In this document: in pieces, positions 41,407-50,061 of the stretch
How positions within the stretch are numbered: the stretch's first letter is position 1
How the letters are laid out: the number at the start of each line of letters is the position of its first letter
NCBI RefSeq assembly: GCF_003075095.1
Contig: NZ_QCZF01000007.1
Coordinates: 1 to 64,000, forward strand
Source of the DNA: Blastococcus litoris
GTDB lineage: Bacteria > Actinomycetota > Actinomycetes > Mycobacteriales > Geodermatophilaceae
Direction: 5' to 3'
DNA: 64,000 nucleotides
Position numbers and translations under genes: made by a program
Notes under the pieces: model-generated
The model's database searches: none
What the model was told of the DNA's origin: nothing
Seen by the model: the letters and a program-made list of their open reading frames with translations, nothing else

Positions 41407-42605
41407 TCGGAGACCTCCGGGTAGAGACGCGCGATCGGGTCGCCGGCGTCCACGAGGTCGCCCTCGTGGACGAGCCACTCGGCCAGTACCCCGTCGTAGC
41501 CGGCCGAGACGTGGACCTCTTCCCGGCGGCTGCGGATGAGGCCGAGCGGGGTGCCGGCGGGCAGGTGGGTGCCCTCGGCCACCTCGGCCGGGGAGACGGT
41601 GCCGCGGACGGGGGAGACGACGACCCGCCAGTCGGGCAGGTGCTCGGCCTCGGCGCGGCCGCGCTCGGCGTCGATCAGCTCGCGGGCGCGGTCGAGGTCG
41701 GCCGGGCCGGTCAGCGCGAGGATCTCGATGCCGGCCCCCTTCCACTCCCGCTTCGCGAGGCCGGCGAGCGCGCCGGCGGGCGGCAGCTCGATGACCGCGG
41801 TGACGCCGAGCTCGCGCATCGTGGCCAGGCACGAGTCGAAGCGCACCGGGCTGGTCACCTGGCTGACCAGGCGGGAGAGCGCCTCGGCGCCGGAGCCCAC
41901 GGCGGACCCGTCGGCGTTGGAGAGCAGCAGCCGGCTGGGCTCGGCCGGCCGCAGGCCGCCGACGAGGCCCTCGAGCTCGGTGCGCGCGGAGGCCATGTAG
42001 CCGGTGTGGAAGGCGCCGGCCACCGACAGCGGCATGATCCGCGCCTTCGCGGGCGGGTCCGCCTTGAGGTCGGCCAGCCCGTCGAGGGAGCCCGCGGCCA
42101 CGATCTGGCCGGCACCGTTCATGTTCGCCGGGCTCAGGCCGTGCTTCTCGATCGCCGCCAGCACCTCGTCGGGGTCACCGCCGAGGACGGCGGACATGCC
42201 GGTCGGCGTCTGGGCGCAGGCAGCGGCCATGGCCCGGCCGCGGACCGCGGTCAGCGCGATCGCCGCCTCGACGGAGAGGACGCCGGCCAGGGCGGCCGCG
42301 GTGAGCTCGCCGACGCTGTGCCCGGTGATGACGACGTCGCGGCCGGCGTGCGGGCTGTGGTTCACCGGTCCCGGCAGGCCGCCGAGCTCGCGGGCGACGA
42401 ACAGGCTCATCGCCACGACCAGCGGCTGGGTGACCGCGGTGTCCTTGATCGCCTCGGCGTCGCCCGTCGTCCCGAGCGTCAGGAGGTCGGCGTCGGCGAT
42501 GGCCCCGGCCCACCGGAAGAACGATTCCGCGCCGGGGAGGTCGAGCCAGTCGGTGAGCATTCCGGGTTTCTGCGCACCCTGTCCGGGGGCGAGGACGGCC
42601 AGCAC
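41403..42605 (-). CDS. fabD: Malonyl-CoA:ACP transacylase with C-terminal biotinyl/lipoyl-like domain
   Basis: A 400-residue protein. Residues 1-320 are a normal FabD: APGQGAQKPGM, nucleophile S97 in VITGHSVGELTAAAL, and the His in AGAFHTGYM. It loads malonyl groups on ACP. The last 75 residues are an extra domain like a biotinyl/lipoyl swinging domain (VVSPVRGTVSPAEV, EEVHVSAGYDGVLAEWLVHEGDLVDAGDPIARL). The usual modified lysine is missing from the EEVHV turn, so it is probably not biotinylated or lipoylated. The GTG 42605 start is the likely one, but its ribosome site (GGAGG) is unusually close. Confidence 0.93.
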   Translation of the reverse strand: MLAVLAPGQGAQKPGMLTDWLDLPGAESFFRWAGAIADADLLTLGTTGDAEAIKDTAVTQPLVVAMSLFVARELGGLPGPVNHSPHAGRDVVITGHSVGELTAAALAGVLSVEAAIALTAVRGRAMAAACAQTPTGMSAVLGGDPDEVLAAIEKHGLSPANMNGAGQIVAAGSLDGLADLKADPPAKARIMPLSVAGAFHTGYMASARTELEGLVGGLRPAEPSRLLLSNADGSAVGSGAEALSRLVSQVTSPVRFDSCLATMRELGVTAVIELPPAGALAGLAKREWKGAGIEILALTGPADLDRARELIDAERGRAEAEHLPDWRVVVSPVRGTVSPAEVAEGTHLPAGTPLGLIRSRREEVHVSAGYDGVLAEWLVHEGDLVDAGDPIARLYPEVSE

Positions 42606-42670
42606 GCCTCCACCGTGCCAGTGATCATCTCGGCGCGGGCCTCGGTTCGGCACGAAAGCACACCGCTGAT

Positions 42671-42691
42671 CTTTGGAGGAATCCTCCAAAG
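42671..42691. promoter_or_regulatory. Probable FasR operator upstream of fabD
   Basis: Perfect inverted repeat CTTTGGAGGA-A-TCCTCCAAAG, 66 bp before the fabD start and 54 bp after the fasR stop. FasR of Streptomyces binds the fabD promoter to activate the operon, and this palindrome is the only strong site here. It could form a stem in RNA, but a 1-nt centre suits DNA binding better. Confidence 0.65.
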
Positions 42692-42744
42692 ACCGCACCC
42701 CGTCACGGCTCCTGGACGTGTCCGGCTGGTGAACTCACACCTAT

Positions 42745-43914
42745 TCAGTGCCAGAGCGAGCGCTCGCGGTCCAGCTGCGCGAGGGCCAGTGCCACCTGGA
42801 GGGTCCAGCTGCCCCGGGGGTCGGTGACCGAGACGCCGGTGAGCTCCGCGGCCCGCTTCAGCCGGTACCTGACGGTGTTCGGGTGCACGAAGATCGCCCG
42901 GGCGCTGGCCTCCAGGTTGCCGCCGCTGCTGAGCACCGCGCGGACCGTCTCGAGCACCTCCCCGCCCGCGGCGCGCAGGGGTGCGGCGACGCGCTCGTCC
43001 AGCGCGGCGCGGGCCAGCGGGTCGCCGTCCAGCGCGCGCTCGGCGAGCAGCGCGTCGGCCGTCACCGGGCGCGGCGCCTCGGGCCAGGCGGCCGCGGCCC
43101 GCAGGCCGGCGAGCGCGGCCGCCGCCGACTCGCCGGCGCGCCCGAGCCCGTCCACGACCGGCCCGGCGACCACGGGTCCCTCGCCGAACTCGTCGCTGAT
43201 CCGCTCGGCGACCTCGTCCAGGTCGTCGGTCCGGCCGAGGACGACGACCAGCTGCTCGGCGTGCACCCCGACGAGCACCTCGCTGCCCATCGACCTCGCG
43301 GCCCGGCGCACGGCGGCGTGCGGGTCGTCCACCCCGGTCGGCGTCGCGCCGACCACCACGACGACCGGCGTGCTGGTCGCCCAGCCCAGGGCCGCGGCCC
43401 GGCCCGACAGCTCCTCCGACCGCTCGCCCCGGACGAGGGCGTCGACGACCAGCGCCTCCAGCCGGGCGTCCCAGGCGCCGCGGTTCTCCGCGAAGCTGGC
43501 GTAGACGTGCGCCGTCGCGAACGCCACCTCGCGGCTGAACTGCAGGACCGCCATGTGCAGCGCGTCCTCGTCACCGGGCTCGGCCATCGTGGCGACGTGG
43601 TCCTCGAGCACGTCGACGGTCACCTGGATCAGGTCGACCGTCTGCTTGAGGGCAACCACCCGGACCAGCTCGCGGGGTGCTGCGCCGAAGACCTCGCCGG
43701 TGAGCCGCGGCGGGCGGCCGGGGTTGCGGCACCACTCGACGAGGGAGGCGATGCCGGCCTGCGCCACGAGCGTGACCCAGGACCTGCGGTCGGCGGGCAT
43801 GGCCCGGAACCAGGGGAGCTGCTCGTCCATGCGGGCGACGGCGCGGGTCGCGAGCGCACCCGAGGAGCGCTCCAGCCGCCGGATCGTGGCCTCGGACGGC
43901 GGGCGGTTGCTCAC
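42745..43914 (-). CDS. fasR: PucR-type transcriptional regulator of fatty acid synthesis
   Basis: A 389-residue regulator. The N-terminal and middle parts hold a GGDEF-like regulatory domain without the GGDEF motif, and the C-terminus has the PucR/CdaR HTH (NLEASARAIFVHPNTVRYRLKRAAELTGVSV, then GSWTLQVALALAQLD). The position directly before fabD-fabH-acpP-fabF is that of Streptomyces fasR, an activator of that operon. GTG 43914 with AGGAG is preferred over GTG 43926. Confidence 0.88.
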   Translation of the reverse strand: MSNRPPSEATIRRLERSSGALATRAVARMDEQLPWFRAMPADRRSWVTLVAQAGIASLVEWCRNPGRPPRLTGEVFGAAPRELVRVVALKQTVDLIQVTVDVLEDHVATMAEPGDEDALHMAVLQFSREVAFATAHVYASFAENRGAWDARLEALVVDALVRGERSEELSGRAAALGWATSTPVVVVVGATPTGVDDPHAAVRRAARSMGSEVLVGVHAEQLVVVLGRTDDLDEVAERISDEFGEGPVVAGPVVDGLGRAGESAAAALAGLRAAAAWPEAPRPVTADALLAERALDGDPLARAALDERVAAPLRAAGGEVLETVRAVLSSGGNLEASARAIFVHPNTVRYRLKRAAELTGVSVTDPRGSWTLQVALALAQLDRERSLWH

Positions 43915-43970
43915 CCGGCTCCTCACCCGGCCAGCGTGTCACGGGAGGCGGCGTCAGGGAGAGTGGGCGC

Positions 43971-44666
43971 GTGGAGGTTCCCCCGGACGGCGCCGTGGCG
44001 GTCACCCGTACGCGGTCGTCCGCTCCCACGGGGATCACCGTGGGTTGCGTCGTGGTCTGCCTCGTCGTGCTGGCGTTGCTGGGCGCTGCCGTGCGCAGCG
44101 GGTACGAGCCGCTCCTGCGGCTGGACGCGACGGTCAGCGAGGCCCTGTACGCCGGCGACGACCGGGCCGGCGCCCTCGACGGCCTGCTCGAGGTGCTGAC
44201 GGCACCGGGGCTGTCCTGGGTGCGCTTGCTCGTCTTCGTCCCGGTGCTGGTCTGGCTGCTCCGGCAGCGGCTCTGGCGGACGAGCGCCTGGGTGGTGACC
44301 GCCGTCGTGCTCGTCGCCCCGCTGACCGCGCTGCTCAAGGACTACTTCGGCCGGGTGCGCCCGCCGTTCGAGCACGGCGGGGCCCGGTACGACTCGCTGA
44401 GCTTCCCGAGCGGCCACTCCTCGGGGATCGTGGCGCTCGTCGCCGTCGCGCTGGTGCTCGCCTGGCCGTTGCTGAGCCCGCGCGCCCGGTGGTGGTCGCT
44501 GGCCGGCGGCGTCGCGCTGGTGCTGCTCGTCGGGCTCACCCGCATGTGGCTGGGCGTGCACTACCTGTCCGACGTCGTCGGCGGCTGGTCGTTCGGGCTG
44601 GCCTGGGTGCTCGGCACGGCCCTGCTCTTCGGCGCCTTCCCCGGTGGTCGGGCGGCGCTCCGGTGA
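43971..44666 (+). CDS. PAP2 family membrane phosphatase
   Basis: A 231-residue protein with about six membrane segments and all three PAP2 motifs: KDYFGRVRPP, SFPSGHSSG and TRMWLGVHYLSDVVGG. It would hydrolyse a lipid phosphate (undecaprenyl pyrophosphate or phosphatidic acid) on the outer membrane face. GTG 43971 is used. It overlaps the next gene by four bases (GTGA). Confidence 0.92.
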   Translation: MEVPPDGAVAVTRTRSSAPTGITVGCVVVCLVVLALLGAAVRSGYEPLLRLDATVSEALYAGDDRAGALDGLLEVLTAPGLSWVRLLVFVPVLVWLLRQRLWRTSAWVVTAVVLVAPLTALLKDYFGRVRPPFEHGGARYDSLSFPSGHSSGIVALVAVALVLAWPLLSPRARWWSLAGGVALVLLVGLTRMWLGVHYLSDVVGGWSFGLAWVLGTALLFGAFPGGRAALR

Positions 44667-45208
44667 CCGGTTTCGAGCAGCGGGTCGTCCTCGCTCCCGA
44701 CGACGGCTCGCTCGGTCCGCTGCTGCGCGTGGCCGACGACCGGCTCGACCCGCTCGCCGGCTACGGCCGCCACGAGCACCGGGCGGTCGACGTCGTGGCC
44801 CTCGTCCTCGCCGGGTCGCTGCACCACCGGTGGGGCGACGGCGCCCAGATGGCCGCGGGCGACGTCGCCGTGCTGCGCGCGGGGGCCGGCCTGGCGCACG
44901 ACGAGGTGGCCGGACCGGACGGCGCGCGGGTGCTGCAGTGCTACCTGCGCAGCGCCGATCCGGCCGCCGGGCCCGGCCACGAGGTGCACCGCGCCGCCTC
45001 CGGCTGGGTGGACCTCCACCGGCCCGACGCCCGCCTGTGGGTGGCCTGGCCCGGACCGGGGGAGGACGTCGACGTGCCGCCCGGCCTGCTGGTCCGGCGG
45101 GGCCGCGACGAGGTGCTGGTGGAGCAGCAGCCCGGTCGCCGGGTCGAGGGTCCTGGAGCGGTCCTGGTGTGGCAGCTGGAGACGGCGAGGCCCGCCTGGG
45201 CTGTGTGA
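44663..45208 (+). CDS. Pirin-like cupin protein
   Basis: A 181-residue cupin resembling the N-terminal half of pirins: YGRHEHRAVDVVALVLAGSLHHRWGDG, then AGDVAVLRAGAGLAHDE. Pirins bind iron and some are quercetinases. The E-H-x-H-type metal ligands are partly visible (HEHR, SLHHRW, HDE). GTG 44663 is fixed by the GTGA overlap with the PAP2 gene. Confidence 0.82.
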   Translation: MTGFEQRVVLAPDDGSLGPLLRVADDRLDPLAGYGRHEHRAVDVVALVLAGSLHHRWGDGAQMAAGDVAVLRAGAGLAHDEVAGPDGARVLQCYLRSADPAAGPGHEVHRAASGWVDLHRPDARLWVAWPGPGEDVDVPPGLLVRRGRDEVLVEQQPGRRVEGPGAVLVWQLETARPAWAV

Positions 45209-45219
45209 GAGTGGGGCGC

Positions 45220-46425
45220 ATGCCGAGCTCCGCCGCCGATCTGCTGTCCGCCGCGTACACCGACGCCGACCGCACCATCGACCTGCGTCGCCGGCTGCAC
45301 CGGTGCCCGGAGATCGGGCTGCACCTGCCGCGCACCCAGGAGCTCGTCCTCGAGGCGCTCGCCGACCTCCCGGTCGAGATCACGACGGGGACGTCGACGA
45401 GCTCGGTGGTGGCGGTCCTGCGCGGTGCCCGGCCGGGGCCGACGTACCTGCTGCGCGGCGACATGGACGCGCTGCCCGTGCAGGAGGACACCGGGCTGCC
45501 CTTCGCCTCCGAGCACCCCGGCGCCATGCACGCCTGCGGGCACGACACGCACGTCGCGATGCTGCTCGGCGCCGCCCGCCTGCTGGCCGAGCGCCGCGAC
45601 GAGCTCACCGGGCAGGTGGTCTTCATGGTCCAGCCGGGGGAGGAGGGCTTCCACGGCGCCCGCTACATGCTCGAGGAGGGGCTGCTCGACGTCGTCCCCG
45701 AGGCGCCGGTCAGCGGCGCGTTCGCCCTGCACATCTCCTCGACGCTGGAGAGCGGGAGCGTCAACGTGCGGCCGGGCCCGATGATGGCCGCCGCCGACCA
45801 GTGGCGGATGACGGTCAAGGGCCGCGGCGGCCACGCCTCGGAGCCGGCGGCCGCCGCCGACCCGATCCCGGTGGCCGCCGAGATCGTGCTGGCGCTCCAG
45901 TCGATGGTGACCCGCCGGGTGGACGTCTTCGACCCGGCCGTGGTCACCGTCGCGCACATCGCGGCCGGGTCGACGAACAACGTCATCCCGGACAGCGCCT
46001 TCCTCGAGGGCACCATCCGCACGCTGTCGCCCGAGCGGCGGGCCGACGTCGTCGCCTCGGTCCGGCGGGTGGCCACGCACATCGGCGCCGCGCACGACCT
46101 CGAGGTCGAGTTCGAGCACGAGGAGGGCTACCCGGTCACGGTCAACGACCCGCAGGCCGCCGCGGCCGTCCTCGACGAGGCGCGGGACCTGCTCGGCGAC
46201 CGCGCGAGCACGCTGTCGCCGGCCCCGCTGATGGGGGCCGAGGACTTCTCCTACGTGCTGCAGCGGGTGCCCGGCGCCATGGCGTGGCTGGGGGCGTGCC
46301 CGCCCGGGCTGGACCCGGCGACCGCGCCGGCCAACCACTCCAACCTGGTGGTGTTCGACGAGGAGCCGCTCCCGGCCGGGGTGGCGCTCTACGCGCGGAT
46401 GGCCCTGCGGGCCCTGGCCGGCTAG
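45220..46425 (+). CDS. M20 family amidohydrolase/peptidase
   Basis: A 401-residue dinuclear-metal amidohydrolase of the M20D type (hippurate hydrolase/aminoacylase-like). Metal motifs: MHACGHDTHVAMLLG, the catalytic Glu in QPGEEGFHGARYM, and AHIAAGSTNNVIPDSAFLEGTIRT. It is 11 bp after the pirin gene and may be co-transcribed. It ends against the stop of the LacI gene. Confidence 0.93.
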   Translation: MPSSAADLLSAAYTDADRTIDLRRRLHRCPEIGLHLPRTQELVLEALADLPVEITTGTSTSSVVAVLRGARPGPTYLLRGDMDALPVQEDTGLPFASEHPGAMHACGHDTHVAMLLGAARLLAERRDELTGQVVFMVQPGEEGFHGARYMLEEGLLDVVPEAPVSGAFALHISSTLESGSVNVRPGPMMAAADQWRMTVKGRGGHASEPAAAADPIPVAAEIVLALQSMVTRRVDVFDPAVVTVAHIAAGSTNNVIPDSAFLEGTIRTLSPERRADVVASVRRVATHIGAAHDLEVEFEHEEGYPVTVNDPQAAAAVLDEARDLLGDRASTLSPAPLMGAEDFSYVLQRVPGAMAWLGACPPGLDPATAPANHSNLVVFDEEPLPAGVALYARMALRALAG

Positions 46426-47450
46426 GCGGAGCCGCGCACGACCAGCCGGGTGTCGCAGACCCGGGCCTGGACGTCGTCGTCGCCCTCCTCGATGCGGCGC
46501 AGGAGCAGGTCGACCATGAGCGAGGTCATGTCCTCGAGCGGCTGGGCGACGGTGGTCAGCGGCGGATCGCACGCCTGCGCGATCGCCGCGTCGTCGAAGC
46601 CGACGACCGCGACGTCGTCGGGGACCTGCCGCCCGGCCGTGCGCAGCGCGCGCAGGGCGCCGGCCGCCATGACGTCGGAAGCCGCGAAGACGGCGTCGAT
46701 GTCGGGGCACCGCTCCAGCAGCGCGGTCATGGCCCGCACCCCGCCCGCCTCGGTGAAGTCGCCGGCCTCGACGAGGTCCTGGTCGAGCCGGTGGCCCGCC
46801 TCCTGGACCGCGGCGCGGAAGCCCGCGTAGCGGTCCTGGCCGGCGACCATGTCCATCGGCCCGGTGATGGTGGCGATGCGGGACCGGCCCTGCGTGATCA
46901 GGTGCCGGGTGGCCGCCGTGGCGCCGCCGAGGTTGTCGGCGTCGACGTAGCAGACCGGCCGGCCGTCCAGCGGGCGCCCGGAGAGCACCAGCGGGACGTG
47001 CGACCCGGCCAGGATCTCGGGCAGGGCGTCGTCGCTGTGCAGGGACATCAGGATCACGCCGTCGACGTGGCCCTGTCGCACGTAGCGGCCGATCTTCTCC
47101 TGCTCCCGCCGGTCGCGGGCGGCCAGCAGCACCAGGTTGAGGTCGGTGTCGGCGAGCCGGGCGGAGAGCCCGCGCACGATGCTGGCGAAGAACGGGTCGG
47201 AGAAGACCTGGGTGTTGGACTCCGAGAGCACCAGCGCGATGGTGTCGGTCCGCCGGGTGACCAGGCTGCGGGCCATCCGGTTGGGGACGTATCGCAGGGT
47301 GTCGACGGCGGCCTGCACGGCCTGCCGCGCCTCCGGGCTGACCCGCGGCGAGTCGTTGATGACCCGGGAGACGGTGGCCCGCGAGACCCCCGCGAGCACC
47401 GCGACCTCGTCGAGCGTCGCCGTCCCGGGGCGGGCGCCGGTGGCACTCAT
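46422..47450 (-). CDS. LacI-family transcriptional regulator (CebR-like)
   Basis: A 342-residue repressor. The N-terminal HTH is typical: TLDEVAVLAGVSRATVSRVINDS, with the hinge RYVPNRMARSL. The periplasmic-binding-like sensor domain follows (TDTIALVLSESNTQVFSDPF, GFDDAAIAQACDPPLTTVAQP). It faces a sugar ABC operon with a beta-glucosidase, like cebR of Streptomyces, so a beta-glucoside or cellobiose is the likely inducer. Two LacI-type operators lie between it and the operon. Confidence 0.92.
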   Translation of the reverse strand: MSATGARPGTATLDEVAVLAGVSRATVSRVINDSPRVSPEARQAVQAAVDTLRYVPNRMARSLVTRRTDTIALVLSESNTQVFSDPFFASIVRGLSARLADTDLNLVLLAARDRREQEKIGRYVRQGHVDGVILMSLHSDDALPEILAGSHVPLVLSGRPLDGRPVCYVDADNLGGATAATRHLITQGRSRIATITGPMDMVAGQDRYAGFRAAVQEAGHRLDQDLVEAGDFTEAGGVRAMTALLERCPDIDAVFAASDVMAAGALRALRTAGRQVPDDVAVVGFDDAAIAQACDPPLTTVAQPLEDMTSLMVDLLLRRIEEGDDDVQARVCDTRLVVRGSA

Positions 47451-47502
47451 GCGGACTCCTCTCCTGGGACGCGGGGGTGCGTGCCGAGGTCACGGTAACG
47501 GC

Positions 47503-47518
47503 GTGGAAGCGTTTTCAC
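47503..47518. promoter_or_regulatory. LacI-type operator 1
   Basis: GTGGAAGCGTTTTCAC, an imperfect 16-bp palindrome, 53 bp before the regulator gene and upstream of the operon promoter. It resembles operator 2. Confidence 0.6.
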
Positions 47519-47526
47519 GAGACCCC

Positions 47527-47553
47527 TTGACAGCCGAGTGTGACCGCTACCAC
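47527..47553 (+). promoter_or_regulatory. Promoter of the sugar transport operon
   Basis: TTGACA at 47527-47532, then TACCAC at 47548-47553 (spacing 15), or CCACTC one or two bases on for a 17-bp spacing. It lies between the two LacI operators. TTGACA is a consensus -35 box, rare in such GC-rich DNA. Confidence 0.5.
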
Positions 47554-47570
47554 TCTGTGCCGCATCACCC

Positions 47571-47586
47571 GTGAGAGCGTTCTCAC
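47571..47586. promoter_or_regulatory. LacI-type operator 2
   Basis: GTGAGAGCGTTCTCAC, a 16-bp palindrome with one central irregularity, 57 bp before the binding-protein start. It matches the T-G-x-G-A-G-C-G core of CebR/MalR-type sites and lies where a repressor would block transcription. Confidence 0.7.
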
Positions 47587-47642
47587 ACCAAGCCTCGGCA
47601 GGCGATCGACGCGGTGGTCGGCCGATGACCAGGAGGTCTCTG

Positions 47643-48959
47643 ATGTCTGTGTCCGCGAGGGGCAGAGCAGCCTCGGCGGCGCTCGCCGTCCTGCTGCTGA
47701 CCGCCGCGTGCGGTGGGTCCGACGACGACGCCGGAGGCGGATCCGACGACCAGATCACGCTCACCGTCGGGTTGTTCGGCACGTTCGACTTCGACAACGC
47801 CGGGCTCTACGACGAGTACATGGAGCTCCACCCGAACATCACGATCGAGCAGACCGCCGTGGCCCAGTCCGCGGCGTACTACCAGGCGCTGCAGACCCGC
47901 CTGGCGGCCGGCTCGGGCCTCGCCGACATCCAGGGGCTGGAGATCGGGTTCATCGCCGACGTCGTCCGCAACCACGCCGACGCCTTCGTCGACTGGAGCC
48001 AGGAGGACGACGCCGACGAGCTCGAGGGCAACTTCTACGACTGGAAGTGGGGCCAGGCCAGCTCCGAGGACGGCAAGGTCGTCGGCCTCGGGACCGACTC
48101 GGGCCCGCAGGCGATGTGCTACCGCAAGGACCTCTTCGAGCAGGCGGGCCTGCCCACCGACCGCGAGCAGGTCGGCGACCTCTGGCCGGACTGGGAGAGC
48201 TACCTCGACGCCGGCCGGCAGTACGCGGCCGCTCCCGGCAAGCAGGCCGACAGCGCCTGGGTCGACAGCCCGGCCAGCGTCTTCTCCTCCTCGGTCTACC
48301 AGGGCGAGCTCGCCTACAACGACGAGGACGGCAACCCGATCCCCGGCGAGAGCGACGGCGTGGAGTCGGCGTGGAGCTACGCCAGCCAGGCGGCCGCCGA
48401 GGGGCTGACCGCCAACCTCACCCAGTTCGGTGACGAGTGGAACGCCGCCTTCTCCAACGGCGCGTTCGCGACCATCGCCTGCCCCGCCTGGATGCTCGGC
48501 TACATCAACTCGCAGATGGGTGACGAAGGCGCCGGCCTCTGGGACATCGCGCCCCTGCCCGGCGCGGACGAGTCCGCCAGCAACTGGGGCGGCTCGTGGC
48601 TCGGCGTCCCCGCCAACGGCGAGCACGTCGAGGAGGCCAAGGAGCTCGCGGAGTGGCTGACCGCTCCGGAGCAGCAGGTGAAGCTCTTCACCCGCACCGC
48701 GCACTTCCCCTCCAGCCCCCAGGCGGCCGAGGACCCGGAGGTCGTCGACGCGGTGAACGAGTACTTCAGCGGCGCTCCGACCGGCCAGATCTTCGGCGAG
48801 GCGGCGGCGAGCATCCGGCGGACGCCGATCGGCCCCTACGACACCCAGATCCAGGAGGCCTTCACCACGGCACTGACCGACATCGCGACGTCCGGGACGG
48901 ACCCGGACGAGGCGTTCGACAACGCGCTCCAGACGGCGCAGCAGGCAGTCGGCGGCTGA
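47643..48959 (+). CDS. Sugar ABC transporter substrate-binding lipoprotein
   Basis: A 438-residue lipoprotein (family 1 extracellular solute-binding). Signal peptide with lipobox LTAAC at about 22; acidic linker; then ITLTVGLFGTFDFDNAGLYD and the usual two-lobe pattern, with YYQALQTRLAAGSGLADI and the Trp-rich GGSWLGVPANG near the sugar site. ATG 47643 has AGGAGG at spacing 6; the longer N-terminal frame is not used. It is first in the operon. CebE-like for oligosaccharides, judging by the linked beta-glucosidase. Confidence 0.92.
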   Translation: MSVSARGRAASAALAVLLLTAACGGSDDDAGGGSDDQITLTVGLFGTFDFDNAGLYDEYMELHPNITIEQTAVAQSAAYYQALQTRLAAGSGLADIQGLEIGFIADVVRNHADAFVDWSQEDDADELEGNFYDWKWGQASSEDGKVVGLGTDSGPQAMCYRKDLFEQAGLPTDREQVGDLWPDWESYLDAGRQYAAAPGKQADSAWVDSPASVFSSSVYQGELAYNDEDGNPIPGESDGVESAWSYASQAAAEGLTANLTQFGDEWNAAFSNGAFATIACPAWMLGYINSQMGDEGAGLWDIAPLPGADESASNWGGSWLGVPANGEHVEEAKELAEWLTAPEQQVKLFTRTAHFPSSPQAAEDPEVVDAVNEYFSGAPTGQIFGEAAASIRRTPIGPYDTQIQEAFTTALTDIATSGTDPDEAFDNALQTAQQAVGG

Positions 48960-48989
48960 GCCCCGAGCCCGGCAGCCGATGACGGACGC

Positions 48990-49022
48990 GGTGCCCGGGA
49001 GCGACTCCCGCTCCCGGGCACC
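48990..49022 (+). terminator. Intra-operon hairpin after the binding-protein gene
   Basis: Perfect 13-bp stem GGTGCCCGGGAGC/GCTCCCGGGCACC with a 7-nt loop, in the 115-bp gap before the first permease. Such hairpins often cause partial termination or protect the upstream mRNA, giving more binding protein than permease. Confidence 0.65.
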
Positions 49023-49074
49023 TGCACCGTCCGGCCTTCTCCCCGCCCGCCCCCACAGAACCGCCGAGGCCCGC

Positions 49075-50052
49075 ATGACCATCGCCAGCGAGACCCCGCG
49101 GACAGCGGCGGTCGCCGCGCCGCCGCCCGAGCCCGCGGCCCCCGCCCGCCGCCGGCGGAGGCGGCTGTCCCAGAACCGCTGGGGCTACGCCTACGTGGCC
49201 CCGTTCTTCCTCGTCTTCGGGGCGTTCAGCCTCTACCCCTTCGTCTACACCGCCTGGGTGTCCCTGCACCGGACGAGCCTGTCCGACATCGGCGGAGGCG
49301 AGTTCGTCGGCCTGGAGAACTACCGGAACCTGCTGCAGAGCGAGTTCTTCTGGAACGCCGCCCGCAACACCCTGACGATCGGGATCATCTCGACGGTCCC
49401 GCAGCTGTGCATGGCCCTGGGCCTGGCACACCTGCTGAACTACAAGCTCCGCGGCCGGACCTTCTTCCGGACCGTGATGCTGATGCCCTACGCCACCAGC
49501 ATCGCCGCCGCGACCCTCGTGTTCGCCCAGCTCTTCGGCCGCGACTACGGGCTGATCAACACCGCCCTCGAGGCGGTGGGCCTGGACCGCATCGACTGGG
49601 AGAGCGGCACCTGGAGCAGCCAGATCGCCATCGCGGTGATCGTCACCTGGCGGTGGACGGGCTACAACGCGCTGATCTACCTCGCCGCCATGCAGTCGAT
49701 CCCCAACGAGCTGTACGAGGCCGCGGAGATGGACGGCGCCAGCCGGTGGAAGCAGTTCCTGCACGTGACGATCCCGTCGCTGCGGCCCACCATCCTCTTC
49801 ACGATCATCGTCTCGACGATCGGCGCGGTGCAGCTGTTCGGCGAGCCGCTGCTGTTCGCCGGCGACGGGATGACCAGCGGGGGCTCGCGCGGCCAGTACC
49901 AGACCCTCGGGCTGCTGATGTACCAGCAGGGCTGGCGGAACTTCCACATCGGTCAGGCGGCCACGACCGCCTGGACCATGTTCATGATCATCCTGGTGAT
50001 CGTGGGGATCTACGCCCTGGTCGGGCGTCTCCGCGCCCGGGCCGAACGGTAG
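49075..50052 (+). CDS. Sugar ABC transporter permease 1
   Basis: A 325-residue MalF/CebF-type permease with six membrane segments. The coupling loop is EAAEMDGASRWKQFLHVTIPSL, with the EAA motif. The N-terminus is Ala/Pro/Arg-rich and cytoplasmic. ATG 49075 follows GAGG. It would form the channel with the next gene product. Confidence 0.94.
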   Translation: MTIASETPRTAAVAAPPPEPAAPARRRRRRLSQNRWGYAYVAPFFLVFGAFSLYPFVYTAWVSLHRTSLSDIGGGEFVGLENYRNLLQSEFFWNAARNTLTIGIISTVPQLCMALGLAHLLNYKLRGRTFFRTVMLMPYATSIAAATLVFAQLFGRDYGLINTALEAVGLDRIDWESGTWSSQIAIAVIVTWRWTGYNALIYLAAMQSIPNELYEAAEMDGASRWKQFLHVTIPSLRPTILFTIIVSTIGAVQLFGEPLLFAGDGMTSGGSRGQYQTLGLLMYQQGWRNFHIGQAATTAWTMFMIILVIVGIYALVGRLRARAER

Positions 50053-50061
50053 GGGCCGGAC

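Noticed and set aside
42671-42691. Terminator of fasR
   Set aside because: A one-base centre and lack of T tract argue for a DNA operator, though a terminator role is not excluded.
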